A DNA stretch of 64,000 nt from the NCBI RefSeq assembly GCF_036322805.1, contig NZ_AP027272.1:2604001-2668000 (forward strand). The letters run 5' to 3'. The notes below the pieces were generated by a model. The model was not told where the DNA came from. It ran no database searches and was given only the letters and a program-made list of their open reading frames with translations. Below, one piece after another: positions 1-9,404 of this stretch (its first letter is position 1; every line of letters starts with the position of its first letter). Origin of the DNA: Planctobacterium marinum. Its GTDB lineage: Bacteria; Pseudomonadota; Gammaproteobacteria; Enterobacterales; Alteromonadaceae. A program made the position numbers and the translations under genes.

Positions 1-726
1 ACGTCTGGAATTGGCAAGACTACGGCTCATATGTTCGCAGACAAGGGAGCCAAAGTAGTTGTTTCAGGCAGAAGAGCAGAACAAGGCGCTTCTGTCGTTG
101 ATGAGATTATAAATAGTGGAGGTATTGCAAGGTTTATTCAATGTGATGTCAGTAATGAGCAACAAGTTGCAGCCCTCATAGAGCAAACAGTATCCAGTTT
201 CGGCAAGCTAGATATCGTTTTCAACAATGCAGGTATTGGTGGCAAGATTGCACCACTGCACGAACTAACTGAATCAGAATGGTGCCAAACCCAAGATATT
301 AACCTGAAAGGGGTTTGGCTGTGCCTTAAATATCAGATCAAACAATTTCTTGCTCAAGGTAAAGGCAATTATTCAATTGTAAACATGGCTTCACTATGGG
401 GAACAGGAGCCAGCAATTTTGGCGCGGCCACCTACACGGCCAGTAAACACGGCGTTATCGGTTTAACCAAATCAGCGGCACTTGAATATGCCGACTCAGG
501 GATTCGGGTCAATGCAATCTGTCCAGCTTGGGTTCCAACAGAAGCAAACTCCGCAGTTCTCGACAATCCAGAAATGCGCGCACAAATTGCCTCGATGCAC
601 CCTATAGGCAGACTTGGTACCCAAGAAGAGATAGCTTCATGTGTTATGTGGCTTTCTAGTGCGGGGGCAGGTTTTATAACAGGTCAGGATATACTGGCCG
701 ATGGGGGAATTTCGGCCAGACGTTGA
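1..726 (+). CDS. SDR family oxidoreductase, 5'-truncated by window edge
   Basis: This is an NAD(P)-dependent short-chain dehydrogenase/reductase. The reading frame is open from base 1, where it encodes the tail of the Rossmann motif (TSGIGK), so the true start lies upstream; the ATG at 31 is internal. It shows the NNAG motif and a YTASK catalytic Tyr/Lys pair preceded by a conserved Ser (VNMAS). The C-terminus is complete (ITGQDILADGG). The substrate cannot be told from sequence. It converges with the minus-strand citrate-synthase-like gene, with one base between the two stop codons, so a functional link with that operon is possible but unsupported. Confidence 0.9.
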   Translation, partial: TSGIGKTTAHMFADKGAKVVVSGRRAEQGASVVDEIINSGGIARFIQCDVSNEQQVAALIEQTVSSFGKLDIVFNNAGIGGKIAPLHELTESEWCQTQDINLKGVWLCLKYQIKQFLAQGKGNYSIVNMASLWGTGASNFGAATYTASKHGVIGLTKSAALEYADSGIRVNAICPAWVPTEANSAVLDNPEMRAQIASMHPIGRLGTQEEIASCVMWLSSAGAGFITGQDILADGGISARR

Positions 727-727
727 G

Positions 728-1519
728 TTACCATTTTCTTTTTTCCGTTCCGGTATACACAACTCTATCACATCTGACTGGCAGGAATGCGCCCTCAACA
801 TCTTGTTTCGCTTCGATATAACAAGGTGGCATTCCGGCCACGAAGCACAAAGTCATAAACATGTGAAATGACTCAGCATCAAAGCCTAAATCTACCCCCA
901 AAGCCGCGTAGAGCGCCGCTACATTCATATTTATCTGCTTTTTTGCCTTAAGGAGGTTAGCCACTTCAATGGCGATGTGAAAATGCGTTAAATCATCTAT
1001 GGGGTTGTCTTTTAAGAACTGAATAAGATGAGGAACACGCTCATCTGTACTGGCTAAGGGGCGCCCATAACCAAAAATCACCTTGTGATGTCGTATTTCA
1101 TTATCTACAAAATCACTGAGTTGCTGCCCCTGCTCTATTGCATTGCCCGCCCGAATAAAGAAATCCAGAGCCACCTTAAAGGGCTTTCCACCGAAAATGG
1201 CCGCTTCACAGCTAGCTATTCCTGCTGCAAGAGCCAGTGGAGGCGTTGTGCGCGCGCTACCGGCCAGAGCAGTAATGTGATTTGGCCAAATGGACTTATC
1301 AGGATAACTGGTGCTAACCCAAATAAAATTGAGCACCTTTACTTCAGCCGGTGAAAAACGTTTTCCAGTAATCCCATAAGCAAACAGCTCAATCCATGAC
1401 AGTGCCTTTAATTCATGATGCAAGTCTTTGCCACGATAAACGACCCTTTCGCTTAAATAGCTCCTGCCCATCTGAGTCACAATTTTATTTTCATGCTCAA
1501 ATAAATCAGCGATACTCAT
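728..1519 (-). CDS. Citrate-synthase-like protein, degenerate active site (second paralogue)
   Basis: A 263-residue protein of the citrate synthase/citryl-CoA lyase superfamily, shorter than citrate synthase (about 430). Read by eye against the family, the first catalytic His position (HGGA) reads FGGK, the GxGHxxY motif reads GYGRPLAS with no His, and the NVDFY Asp region reads NMNVA. The late Arg motif (LPVRCDRVVYTG) remains. It therefore probably keeps the fold but not citrate synthase chemistry. Its ATG overlaps the upstream stop (ATGA at 1519-1516), which indicates translational coupling to its paralogue. It may form a heteromer with that protein. Function unknown; databases often label such proteins citryl-CoA lyase. 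Confidence 0.75.
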   Translation of the reverse strand: MSIADLFEHENKIVTQMGRSYLSERVVYRGKDLHHELKALSWIELFAYGITGKRFSPAEVKVLNFIWVSTSYPDKSIWPNHITALAGSARTTPPLALAAGIASCEAAIFGGKPFKVALDFFIRAGNAIEQGQQLSDFVDNEIRHHKVIFGYGRPLASTDERVPHLIQFLKDNPIDDLTHFHIAIEVANLLKAKKQINMNVAALYAALGVDLGFDAESFHMFMTLCFVAGMPPCYIEAKQDVEGAFLPVRCDRVVYTGTEKRKW

Positions 1520-2352
1520 TTCAGGTACTCCGATACATCTGGCAGTGGGCCAACTACACCAGGATCACTTGTCAGCTCAGTTTGCTTGCCAAAGAATGGG
1601 AACTGTTTCCAACCTTGATTTTTCGCTTCAAGAGAATGAACTGCCGCACCTGGCAATCTGATAATCAGGCTACAAAGCTCCGCCTGTTCTGGCGAAAAGC
1701 CCAATTCATAAAAGCAGGCGGCAGCAACAAAATTTGTGCTAACAGCCATACCTGTTGCTTCTTCAAAGTCAGGATAGTATTTATGTAACCAGTTAACAGC
1801 TGGATAACTACCACTTTTACCTCTCAAATCCATAAATTTGAGAGTAATTGCGGAGGTTTTGCTGGCATGAGGTAAGAAGCCCGGAGGATGCTCGAATTTT
1901 TCCCAGATATCCTCCCTGAGTCGACTCTGATTAGGGTTTTTGAACGCCTCTAACCACTTTTCTTCCTGAAAATGAAACTGCTTAAAACAGCTCACCAAAT
2001 AATGTAGTTCATGTCCACCTTCATAATTGCCAGCGGCCACTGACAAAAATGACATCAAATTGGCAGCTGCTGGTGCGCCACCCACCCCGCTATTCATAGC
2101 AGCGCGGATCGCTAAATCTCTGGGGCCTGCGTTACCCAAAGCCACAGCCATACAATCGAAAAGGTAGACTTGTTCCTGGCTTGGCTTGTTTCCTGTGAAC
2201 AACATCATCAGGTATTCTGAAAATGTCGCGTTGCCCAGTACATCACCAAATACATCGTAACCATGGCAAACACTTTGTTTAGCAACAAAGGCATTATCAT
2301 CTTCAGGAATATCTTGCCAGATTGAGGTCTTAAAGCTTGGTACCTCTTCCAC
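1516..2352 (-). CDS. Citrate-synthase-like protein (first paralogue)
   Basis: A second citrate-synthase superfamily protein, about 278 residues. Motif positions seen: GVGGAPAAAN and EGGHEL near the usual HGGA site, STNFVAA where NVDFYSG is expected (Asp to Asn), and a C-terminal LPGAAVHSLEA resembling the IGRxxGWxAHxxE region. An ATG exists at 2382, inside the ThDP gene. I prefer the GTG at 2352: it lies one base after the ThDP stop, and the last ThDP codons (GGGAGGT) form a Shine-Dalgarno five bases upstream. It is coupled to the following paralogue by ATGA. Probably a subunit of a heteromeric lyase or condensing enzyme acting with the ThDP enzyme; this is inference. Confidence 0.75.
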   Translation of the reverse strand: MEEVPSFKTSIWQDIPEDDNAFVAKQSVCHGYDVFGDVLGNATFSEYLMMLFTGNKPSQEQVYLFDCMAVALGNAGPRDLAIRAAMNSGVGGAPAAANLMSFLSVAAGNYEGGHELHYLVSCFKQFHFQEEKWLEAFKNPNQSRLREDIWEKFEHPPGFLPHASKTSAITLKFMDLRGKSGSYPAVNWLHKYYPDFEEATGMAVSTNFVAAACFYELGFSPEQAELCSLIIRLPGAAVHSLEAKNQGWKQFPFFGKQTELTSDPGVVGPLPDVSEYLK

Positions 2353-2353
2353 C

Positions 2354-4153
2354 CTAACCTCCCGGTGTGGCGGATCCACCATTAACCGCCAGACCTTTTA
2401 CTCTGTCGCCCATTGGTGGGATTTCTTCTTTATCTATGCGTACATCAATTAGCGTTGGGCCGTCTTTACTGAATATACGGTGATAATCAATGCTTTCTAG
2501 CTCTTCTACAGTATTGATAACAATCCCTTCAATACCCATCGATTGGGCCATCATGGCAAAATCTACTTCGCCCAGTTCAAATCCCACCTGTTCTGCACCA
2601 CCAAGGCGCTGGCCGTGCATTACCATGCCTAGAACCGAGTCATTCAGGATTAAAAATACGATGGGCAGCTTCATCTGTTTAGCAACCGTTATTTCCTGAG
2701 CGCTCATCAGGTAGCTGCCATCTCCTGTGATACAAACATGAGGTTTAAGCGCGCCATCAGCGCGATTCCCGCCGGCAGAGCCTACTACAGCCCCTATCGC
2801 CCAAGCCATGGCACCAAGTCCCATTGCAATGTGCAATTTACCGTCATGCTCTTTGCGCTGATAATACTGAATTGACCATGACCAGGCGTTACCGGCATCT
2901 ACAAAAACGCGAGTGTCAGCGGGCAGTTCGCGACTTAAATGAGCAAATAACCTGTGTGGCTTGATTGGATTTTCATCACTGAGGCATTTTTCTTCATCGA
3001 ATAAGGATGTGGCACAACCGTTGATATTCATTTTTTTAGGTTGTGGTAAGCCTTTCCATTCTTTGTTCCAGTAGCGTTGTGCGCGATTTAATTTTTCGTT
3101 CACAATACGGAAGATAGTCGGTAAATGACCGCACACATGTAAACGCGCCATGTGGGAGCGAGTGAAATGTTCGACCCTGGAATCAACATGGATGAGCTTT
3201 TCATTCATTAGCTCACCAGCCCAACCTCGAGTGCCTAATTCCCCCAACGCAGCACCGATGGCAATAACCAGATCCAATTCTTTGTTCTTGTCTTGCAGCA
3301 ATTCTTTGGCACTCTCATGCCCGGCAAAACCGAAAACACCTCGATACAACGGATGAGTCTCATCCACCCAACGCTTGCCCATAGGTCCCGTGACAAACGG
3401 GGCGTTAATCATCTCTGCAAAACGCATAATTTCAGTAGAGGCATCTTTACAACCATCGCCAATAAACAGCGCGACGCGATCAACACTCTTAAGCTCAATA
3501 ACCATTTGGTCCATTGCGCCTTGATCAGTGAGGGTGTAACGACCACGCAGTGTTTTCTTTTCAACGTTTGCTTGTTTTAATGCCACTGCGCGAAGCACGT
3601 CTGAAGGGATACTGACATGCACTGGTCCGGCGGGTTCATTGCGCGCTGTCATCAATGCAGAAACGAGTTTCGTTTCAAGCTGTTCATGGTGACTCACTAA
3701 AGTACTGTACTTGGTGCAATGGTTAAACATGCCAACGGTATCAATGGCAGCACAGGAAGAGTCTTGCAAGGCGCGCTTACCGAACTTGGGTAGTGGCGTT
3801 TGCGCAGTAATAACCAACATAGGCGTATTGTCAGCATAAGCACCCGACACACCAGTAATTAAGTTGGTGGCACCGGGACCAGTGGTAGCACAGCAAACAC
3901 CTATTCGACCAGTTTCACGCGCATAACCATCTGCCATAAAAGCCGCGCCAGACTCATGCCTTGCGACTACAGGAGCCACTCCACCATAGCGCGCACTTAC
4001 CGAAAGCGCGTTAAACAAAGGTTCAATTGCCCCACCGGGCACCCCGTACACATAATCAATATTCAATTGATTGAGGTAATCCACAATCATGTCTGCGTAC
4101 GTAAACACATCCATGTCTAAACTTGATTCCGTTTTTGAATCAGCCATAGACAT
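2354..4153 (-). CDS. Thiamine-diphosphate-dependent enzyme, acetolactate-synthase-like
   Basis: A 599-residue member of the IlvB/benzoylformate decarboxylase/oxalyl-CoA decarboxylase superfamily. The N-terminal PYR domain has GVPGGAIEPL and the cofactor-activating Glu in RHESGAAFMADGYAR. A central domain follows, then the C-terminal ThDP/Mg domain with GDGSYLMSAQEI and a downstream Asn (LILNDS). It differs from housekeeping IlvB/IlvG in having no regulatory-subunit gene beside it and an operon partner pair of citrate-synthase-like genes, so acetolactate synthesis is not the obvious role. It is first in the operon; a start at ATG 4147 is also possible. The substrate is unknown. Confidence 0.85.
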   Translation of the reverse strand: MSMADSKTESSLDMDVFTYADMIVDYLNQLNIDYVYGVPGGAIEPLFNALSVSARYGGVAPVVARHESGAAFMADGYARETGRIGVCCATTGPGATNLITGVSGAYADNTPMLVITAQTPLPKFGKRALQDSSCAAIDTVGMFNHCTKYSTLVSHHEQLETKLVSALMTARNEPAGPVHVSIPSDVLRAVALKQANVEKKTLRGRYTLTDQGAMDQMVIELKSVDRVALFIGDGCKDASTEIMRFAEMINAPFVTGPMGKRWVDETHPLYRGVFGFAGHESAKELLQDKNKELDLVIAIGAALGELGTRGWAGELMNEKLIHVDSRVEHFTRSHMARLHVCGHLPTIFRIVNEKLNRAQRYWNKEWKGLPQPKKMNINGCATSLFDEEKCLSDENPIKPHRLFAHLSRELPADTRVFVDAGNAWSWSIQYYQRKEHDGKLHIAMGLGAMAWAIGAVVGSAGGNRADGALKPHVCITGDGSYLMSAQEITVAKQMKLPIVFLILNDSVLGMVMHGQRLGGAEQVGFELGEVDFAMMAQSMGIEGIVINTVEELESIDYHRIFSKDGPTLIDVRIDKEEIPPMGDRVKGLAVNGGSATPGG

Positions 4154-4479
4154 CTCACCACCTTCCGTCAGTCACTTGTTAAAAAAGAGCTTTTATTTTT
4201 GTTGTTATACTGAACGCTTAAGAGCAATAAACCAGGCATAAATTTGCATAGAATTGCTTACTGTGAAACTTAACTCACAGACCGCGTTGTTATTGAGTTT
4301 TGCGTTTTTAAATCAACAGCGCGGCGTAATCTACACAAAAATTAACCAATTTAACACCGTAAATCTGATTATTTATTCGCTTATACGTTTTTCAGTTTAG
4401 TTTAGGTTAGAAATTTTTCCGTTGCTGGATTGTTTCGGTATTTATTATTACCAAACCTCAGCGGATATCAGGCAGGAGC
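4154..4479. other. Intergenic region upstream of the ThDP operon
   Basis: This 326-bp AT-rich stretch holds no credible gene. It must carry the minus-strand promoter of the ThDP/citrate-synthase-like operon. A TATAAC hexamer on the minus strand near 4207-4212 could be a -10 element, but no convincing -35 hexamer sits 16-18 bases upstream. No intrinsic terminator for the broken GGDEF/EAL gene is obvious. Confidence 0.4.
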
Positions 4480-6961
4480 CTAATATCGCTCAGTAATAAC
4501 ATTGATACCAAGGGGCTTGCTGATGTGATAGCCCTGTAAAAAGTTCACTCCCATCTTGCGCAATTCAAGTGCAGTTTCTTCGTCTTCCACAAATTCCGCC
4601 ACAGTGGTTTTGTTTAGCGCTCGGGCAACCTCACAGATGGACTTAACTAGTGCCCTGTCGATAGGGTTGTCTTTCATGTCTTTTACGAATGAGCCGTCTA
4701 CTTTAACGCTGTTGGCTGGTAGTTGTTTCAGATAACTAAAGGTACTAAAACCAGTACCAAAATCATCAATAGAGAACTCGCAGCCTAGTTCCATTAATTT
4801 TTTAATCATGTCTTGAGTTGCGCCTAAGTTGGTTAAACTAGCGCTTTCAGTAACCTCAAAAATGATTTGCTGTGGATGCACACCATACTGGGCTAACTTT
4901 TCTTCCACGAGCGGCAACAAGCGCTCATCACTGAAGGCTTGTGCTGAAAGATTGATGGCAACTTTTTTTGAGCACCGGGTATTTACTGATCATACTCATG
5001 GCTTTTGAAATCACCTGATGATCCAATAAATTGATATCTTCAACCCGTTCAATTGCCGGAATAAATTCACCCGGGAATATCAATTTACCATCAATTTCCA
5101 GTCTTACGAGTGCTTCAAAATAGTGGACATTGCGGGTTTCCGCATCCACCACTGGTTGAAAATGTAAAATAAGCTGATCTTTGCTGATGGCTTCTTGCAG
5201 AACGTGTACCCATTGTACTGAAATTTGAAAATCTTCTGTTTCTTTATCCGCTTTTTCGAACACATGCACCAAATTACGACCGCGTTTCTTAGCGACATAA
5301 AGCGCGATATCCGCTTGTTGCAAATAGGTTTCCGGCTCGGTTTGTTCACCGTTGATCTCCGTGGCACCTATACTACAACTGATCTTAAATATGCGATCAC
5401 CAAACTGATAATGACCTTGTTGCAACAGAGCGCAAATTTCGTTGGCAATATCGCGAGCTTCATGACGGTCGGTGCGAGGTAGTAACAATGCAAATTCATC
5501 ACCACCCACTCGACAAAACACGTCTGCTTCACGCTTTATTGACGATATCGCAGTAGCGACCTCTTTAAGAATAATATCTCCCTGATGGTGCCCTTGGGTA
5601 TCATTAATCACTTTAAAATGGTCTAAGTCCAGGTACAACAGCGAATGTACCACCTCTTGTGATTGGGCGGTTTCCGACAACCGAACAAGTTCGGTATCAA
5701 AGTAGTGGCGATTAAAAAGATTGGTTAAGGTATCGTGTGATGCCAGGTGGCTAAGTTGCATCTCAGCTTTTTTGCGGTCATCGATGTTGTCCAGGTTAAC
5801 CGTCACCCCCGATACTTTTCCTTTGCGATACAAATCGTTAAATTGTACCTCTACCCAAATGGCTTCACCGGATTTAATTTCTAACTGAAATTCAATACGC
5901 TTTGAGCCAGTTTGTCCTTCTAACATTTGGCTCATATGGTATTCGACATACTGTCTGGTATTGCCATCATCACCGAAAGCAAAATCAGCCAACGATCTTC
6001 CCATGGTATCTTCGCGAGAAAAGCCCGTCAGTAATACCCAAGCTTTATTAATAAACTTAATATAACCATCGGTATCCAGTTCCATAACGACTGTAGATAG
6101 GTGGTTTAGCAAACGAGTGTGGGCTTCTGATAGCTGCCGAAACTGCTCTTCCCGACGCTTGATGGTAATAACCTTTTCTTCAAACTGACTATTGCTTACG
6201 AGATAATTTTCCCTCTGGGAAGCGATAGCGATGACTTTCCTGAGCTGTTCGCCTTTGAAGGGTTTGGAGATAAAGTCCACCGCGCCTTGAATCAATAACT
6301 CTTCCGCCAATTCAGTACTGCCATGGGCGGTCATAATCACAACAGCTTGTTGGGGGTTCGCGGCCAAAACGTGCTTTAGTACTTCCCCACCCGACATTTC
6401 CGGCAGTTGCACATCCAACAAGACAATATCGAAGTGTCCGTCACGAAACTTGCTAACACCTTGTGTGCCGGTTGTGGCTATTTGTACCTTATAGTTGTTT
6501 TTTAAAAGTCTATGAGCCAATTCAGCAATATCAGGGTCGTCTTCCACCACTAACACCGACATACGGTTATCGGGCGTTTCCGTGGTATCAGAAAAGCTCA
6601 AAATCAAGTCAGGCAGTGTTTCAAGGTGTTCACAAGCAACAACGTGATTGATAGTAAAGGCATGTGCTGTGGTTTTAGCGATGTGTTCGCAGAATGTATC
6701 GGTAATGAGGATGTAAGGTGTTTCGGCGGGTACTCTAAATAAGTTGGCTCTTACCATACGTACCAGACGCCAGGCGTCCATTTGACCAATCAAGGTGTCA
6801 GAGACAATGACATCGAATTCTTGCTGCTTTAGCTTGGTTACTGCACTGCTAGCATCTGTTACGTGCAATACTTCTGCGTTGTGCTCTGCTAATAGTTCCG
6901 TTACGGACTGCCGCCTCTTCACACTGTCGGTGATCAGCAGTACTGAAATCGATGTCGCCAT
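4480..6961 (-). pseudogene. REC-REC-PAS-GGDEF-EAL protein, split by a one-base frameshift
   Basis: This is a c-di-GMP turnover response regulator. Two receiver domains (about residues 5-120 and 133-250, the second with LLDVQLP), a PAS domain (about 285-395), a GGDEF domain with intact RVGGDEF, and an EAL domain starting at YFEALVRL are in one frame (6961-4928). The rest of EAL (FEVTES, SIDDFGTGFS, KVDGSF, EFVEDEE, LQGYHIS) continues in another frame (to 4480). The frames join at seven A residues on the coding strand (plus-strand T7 at 4963-4969). With six A the frame reads through as KKVAINLSAQAFSDE, an expected EAL segment. It is either a real mutation, a slippery site or a sequencing error. 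If intact, it would be about 826 aa and cytosolic. Confidence 0.8.
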
Positions 6962-7058
6962 TCGTTTCCTTTCTTCAGATTGCTTCTGTTATTGGCATTT
7001 AAAGTTCACATACTAGCCGGAATCTTGGGAAACTAAAATACTCAACAGGTTTAATTGC

Positions 7059-7607
7059 TCAAATTCTGACATGTAACAACGACGGAGCCACCGCATCCGC
7101 CAGCTCACCACTAACTCCAGCTTTGTTATTTGAGATCAAAATGCACTTTTTAACCCCTGCCGCTTTACCGGCAATCATATCGGTGATTTTGTCGCCTATC
7201 ATCACCGATTCTGACAAATCCAAATCCAGTTCATGAGCTGCGGCGTAAAGCATACCGGGTTTTGGCTTACGACAATCGCAATCGACTTTGTAGTCACCAT
7301 AACCTTCTTGCGCGTGGTGCGGACAATGATACACGGCGTCAATTTGAATACCCTGCTGTTTAAACTCATTAAGCATGTGATCAGTTAGATACTCAAAATC
7401 CACCTCAGAATAGTAGCCTCGTGCAATACCGGATTGATTGGTAACAATAACCAATTTGTAGTCCATGGACATAAAGCGACGGCAGGCAGGAAATACACCA
7501 TCAAGGAATTCAAAATCATCGGGGCGAAACGTATATCCGTGGTCTTTGTTGATCACGCCGTCTCTGTCTAAAAACACCGCTTTGTGTTTTATTGTGGGAG
7601 TAGACAT
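7059..7607 (-). CDS. gmhB: D-glycero-beta-D-manno-heptose 1,7-bisphosphate 7-phosphatase
   Basis: A HAD-superfamily phosphatase that removes the 7-phosphate of heptose bisphosphate during ADP-heptose synthesis for the LPS inner core; cytosolic. The nucleophile motif FLDRDGVIN supplies Asp14 and Asp16, followed by VTNQSG, a zinc-type Cys/His cluster (CPHH then CDCRKP) and the acid motif GDKITDM. The length of 182 aa is typical for GmhB. The histidinol-phosphatase branch of the same family is the main alternative, but there is no his operon here. It appears monocistronic. Confidence 0.88.
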   Translation of the reverse strand: MSTPTIKHKAVFLDRDGVINKDHGYTFRPDDFEFLDGVFPACRRFMSMDYKLVIVTNQSGIARGYYSEVDFEYLTDHMLNEFKQQGIQIDAVYHCPHHAQEGYGDYKVDCDCRKPKPGMLYAAAHELDLDLSESVMIGDKITDMIAGKAAGVKKCILISNNKAGVSGELADAVAPSLLHVRI

Positions 7608-7681
7608 TACTGTAAATTATCTGGAAAACTTAGTCCCTAGCATACTCAAACTCGGGCGTTTGGCTACAGTGCAATGCAAGG

Positions 7682-7710
7682 AAAACGCACGTTTGCTGAA
7701 GAAACGTGCG
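7682..7710 (-). terminator. Intrinsic terminator of the valine operon
   Basis: On the minus strand a 9-bp perfect stem (CGCACGTTT / AAACGTGCG) with a 7-base loop is followed by TTTT. It lies 24 bases after the stop of the last operon gene (SDR). Confidence 0.75.
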
Positions 7711-7733
7711 ACAAGGTAATTTAACTACACCAA

Positions 7734-8495
7734 TTAAACGCGTGTACCACCATCTAATTCGATAACACGGCCAGTGAAGTAATCATTTTTGAAGATAAAT
7801 TTGGCGGTTTGGCCCAATTCTTCCACCTTCGCCAAGCGACGAAGTGGTACTGTACTCAGAAATTTTTCCATCATTTCCGGACGCATCTGGCGCGCCATTG
7901 CGGTGTCCACCAAACCCGGAGCGATACAGGCAGCGCGAATACCAAAGCGCGCTAACTCCTTACCCCAAGTAACTGTCATGGTAGCCACAGCCGCTTTAGA
8001 GGCAGAGTAATTGGTTTGTCCCATGTTACCGGCACGCGATACCGAGGAAACATTGATGATCACACCTTCACAGCCCAATTCTATCATCTGTGCGGCAGCT
8101 TCACGACCACACAGGAAAGTGCCAGTGACATTAACATCCAGTACTGACTGGAATTGCTCCAGGGACATTTTGCCCACCACTTGACCTTCTTTAACTTTCA
8201 ACAACATACCATCACGCATGATACCAGCACTGTTTACCAGGCCATTGAGTTGTTTGAAATCGTCGCGAATTTGCTTGAATACCGCTTCTACTTCCGCTTC
8301 ATTGGTGACATTAACTACATAAGGACGCGCTGTGATGCCCTTTTCTGAAAGTTCTGCCACAGCTTGATTTAGTGAGTCTTCTTGCATATCTAACAGTGCG
8401 ATATGCGCGCCTTCATCTGCTAACACATCTGCCATAGCGCGACCTAAGCCTTGCGCCGCACCTGTTATTGCAATTACTTTGTTTTTTAAGTCCAT
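7734..8495 (-). CDS. SDR family dehydrogenase, last gene of the valine operon
   Basis: A 253-residue classical short-chain dehydrogenase of the FabG/3-hydroxyacyl-CoA dehydrogenase type. It has TGAAQGLG for cofactor binding, NSAG, a conserved Ser (VSSVS) and the YSASK catalytic pair. An Asp (LLDMQ) after the second beta strand favours NAD over NADP. It lies 16 bases after mmsB and ends at an intrinsic terminator, so it is part of the mmsA operon. Its probable role is a 3-hydroxyacyl-CoA oxidation step in branched-chain catabolism, for example 2-methyl-3-hydroxybutyryl-CoA in the isoleucine branch. That assignment is inferred from context. Confidence 0.8.
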   Translation of the reverse strand: MDLKNKVIAITGAAQGLGRAMADVLADEGAHIALLDMQEDSLNQAVAELSEKGITARPYVVNVTNEAEVEAVFKQIRDDFKQLNGLVNSAGIMRDGMLLKVKEGQVVGKMSLEQFQSVLDVNVTGTFLCGREAAAQMIELGCEGVIINVSSVSRAGNMGQTNYSASKAAVATMTVTWGKELARFGIRAACIAPGLVDTAMARQMRPEMMEKFLSTVPLRRLAKVEELGQTAKFIFKNDYFTGRVIELDGGTRV

Positions 8496-8511
8496 AATTC
8501 TGCTCTAACTC

Positions 8512-9402
8512 TTATTTGTTTTGCTCAAACAACTGAAAAATACTGGAGAAGTCTTTGTTGCCTTGCCCTTGTGCGCTTAAAATTTGATAAAGATTTTGTG
8601 CCAACGCGCCCATTGGCGTCATAGATTGGCTTTGATTGGCCGCTTCCATAGCAAGACCTAAGTCTTTTTTCATTAAATCCACCATAAAGCCACCTTCATA
8701 GTTCTTTGAAGATGGTACATTAGGCAATACATCCGGGCATGGATTATAAAGCTCCAGGGTCCAGTTGCGCCCAGAGCTTTGCAGCATGATGTCGGATAAG
8801 ACTTTTGGATCAAGGCCGTGTTTGATACCCATCTGTAGTGCTTCTGATGTGCCCGTCATCAAGATAGCTAATAACATGTTATTGCAGATTTTTGCTACCT
8901 GACCTGCGCCAATATCGCCAGCATGAAAGATGTTTTTGCCCATACCTTCTAAAATCGGCTTGGCTGCAGCAAAACATGCTTCTGAGCCGCCCACTATAAA
9001 GGTCAGTGTGCCACCTTGTGCACCTGCAACACCACCAGAAACCGGAGCATCCACAAATTTAATATCCATTGAGGATAAATGCTCACCCACTTCTTTCGCT
9101 GATGCAGCATCGATGGTGCTGGAATCAATCACCATTGCACCTTTGGCAATATGCTTCGCTACTCCCTCTTGCGAGATGAATAGCGATTTAACATGCTTAC
9201 CCGCCGGTAACATGCTGATCACGAACTCTACATCAGTCACGACGTCAGCGGCTGTTGCCGCAGCACTGGCGCCTTCTGCTACCACTTTGGCTACATTGTC
9301 TGCAACCAAATCAAATACTTTGACACTGTGCCCGGCTTTAACCAAGTTCACCGCCATAGGACCGCCCATATTACCCAGTCCGATAAATCCAATCGTTGCC
9401 AT
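8512..9402 (-). CDS. mmsB: 3-hydroxyisobutyrate dehydrogenase
   Basis: Oxidises 3-hydroxyisobutyrate to methylmalonate semialdehyde in valine degradation, using NAD. The N-terminal Rossmann motif is GFIGLGNMGGPM. The substrate-binding signature DAPVSGGVAGAQ follows at about 120-131, then the catalytic Lys in GAGQVAKICNN. The length of 296 aa is standard. It sits between the HIBYL-CoA hydrolase (2 bases upstream) and the SDR, the order expected for the pathway, which separates it from tartronate semialdehyde reductases of the same family. Confidence 0.93.
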   Translation of the reverse strand: MATIGFIGLGNMGGPMAVNLVKAGHSVKVFDLVADNVAKVVAEGASAAATAADVVTDVEFVISMLPAGKHVKSLFISQEGVAKHIAKGAMVIDSSTIDAASAKEVGEHLSSMDIKFVDAPVSGGVAGAQGGTLTFIVGGSEACFAAAKPILEGMGKNIFHAGDIGAGQVAKICNNMLLAILMTGTSEALQMGIKHGLDPKVLSDIMLQSSGRNWTLELYNPCPDVLPNVPSSKNYEGGFMVDLMKKDLGLAMEAANQSQSMTPMGALAQNLYQILSAQGQGNKDFSSIFQLFEQNK

Positions 9403-9404
9403 GA

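Noticed and set aside
2354-4153. Housekeeping acetolactate synthase (ilvB/ilvI)
   Set aside because: There is no small-subunit gene, and the operon partners are citrate-synthase-like proteins; only superfamily membership is supported.
5104-5482. ORFs in other frames inside the broken GGDEF/EAL gene
   Set aside because: They are shadows of the GGDEF/EAL reading frames, which carry clear domain motifs.
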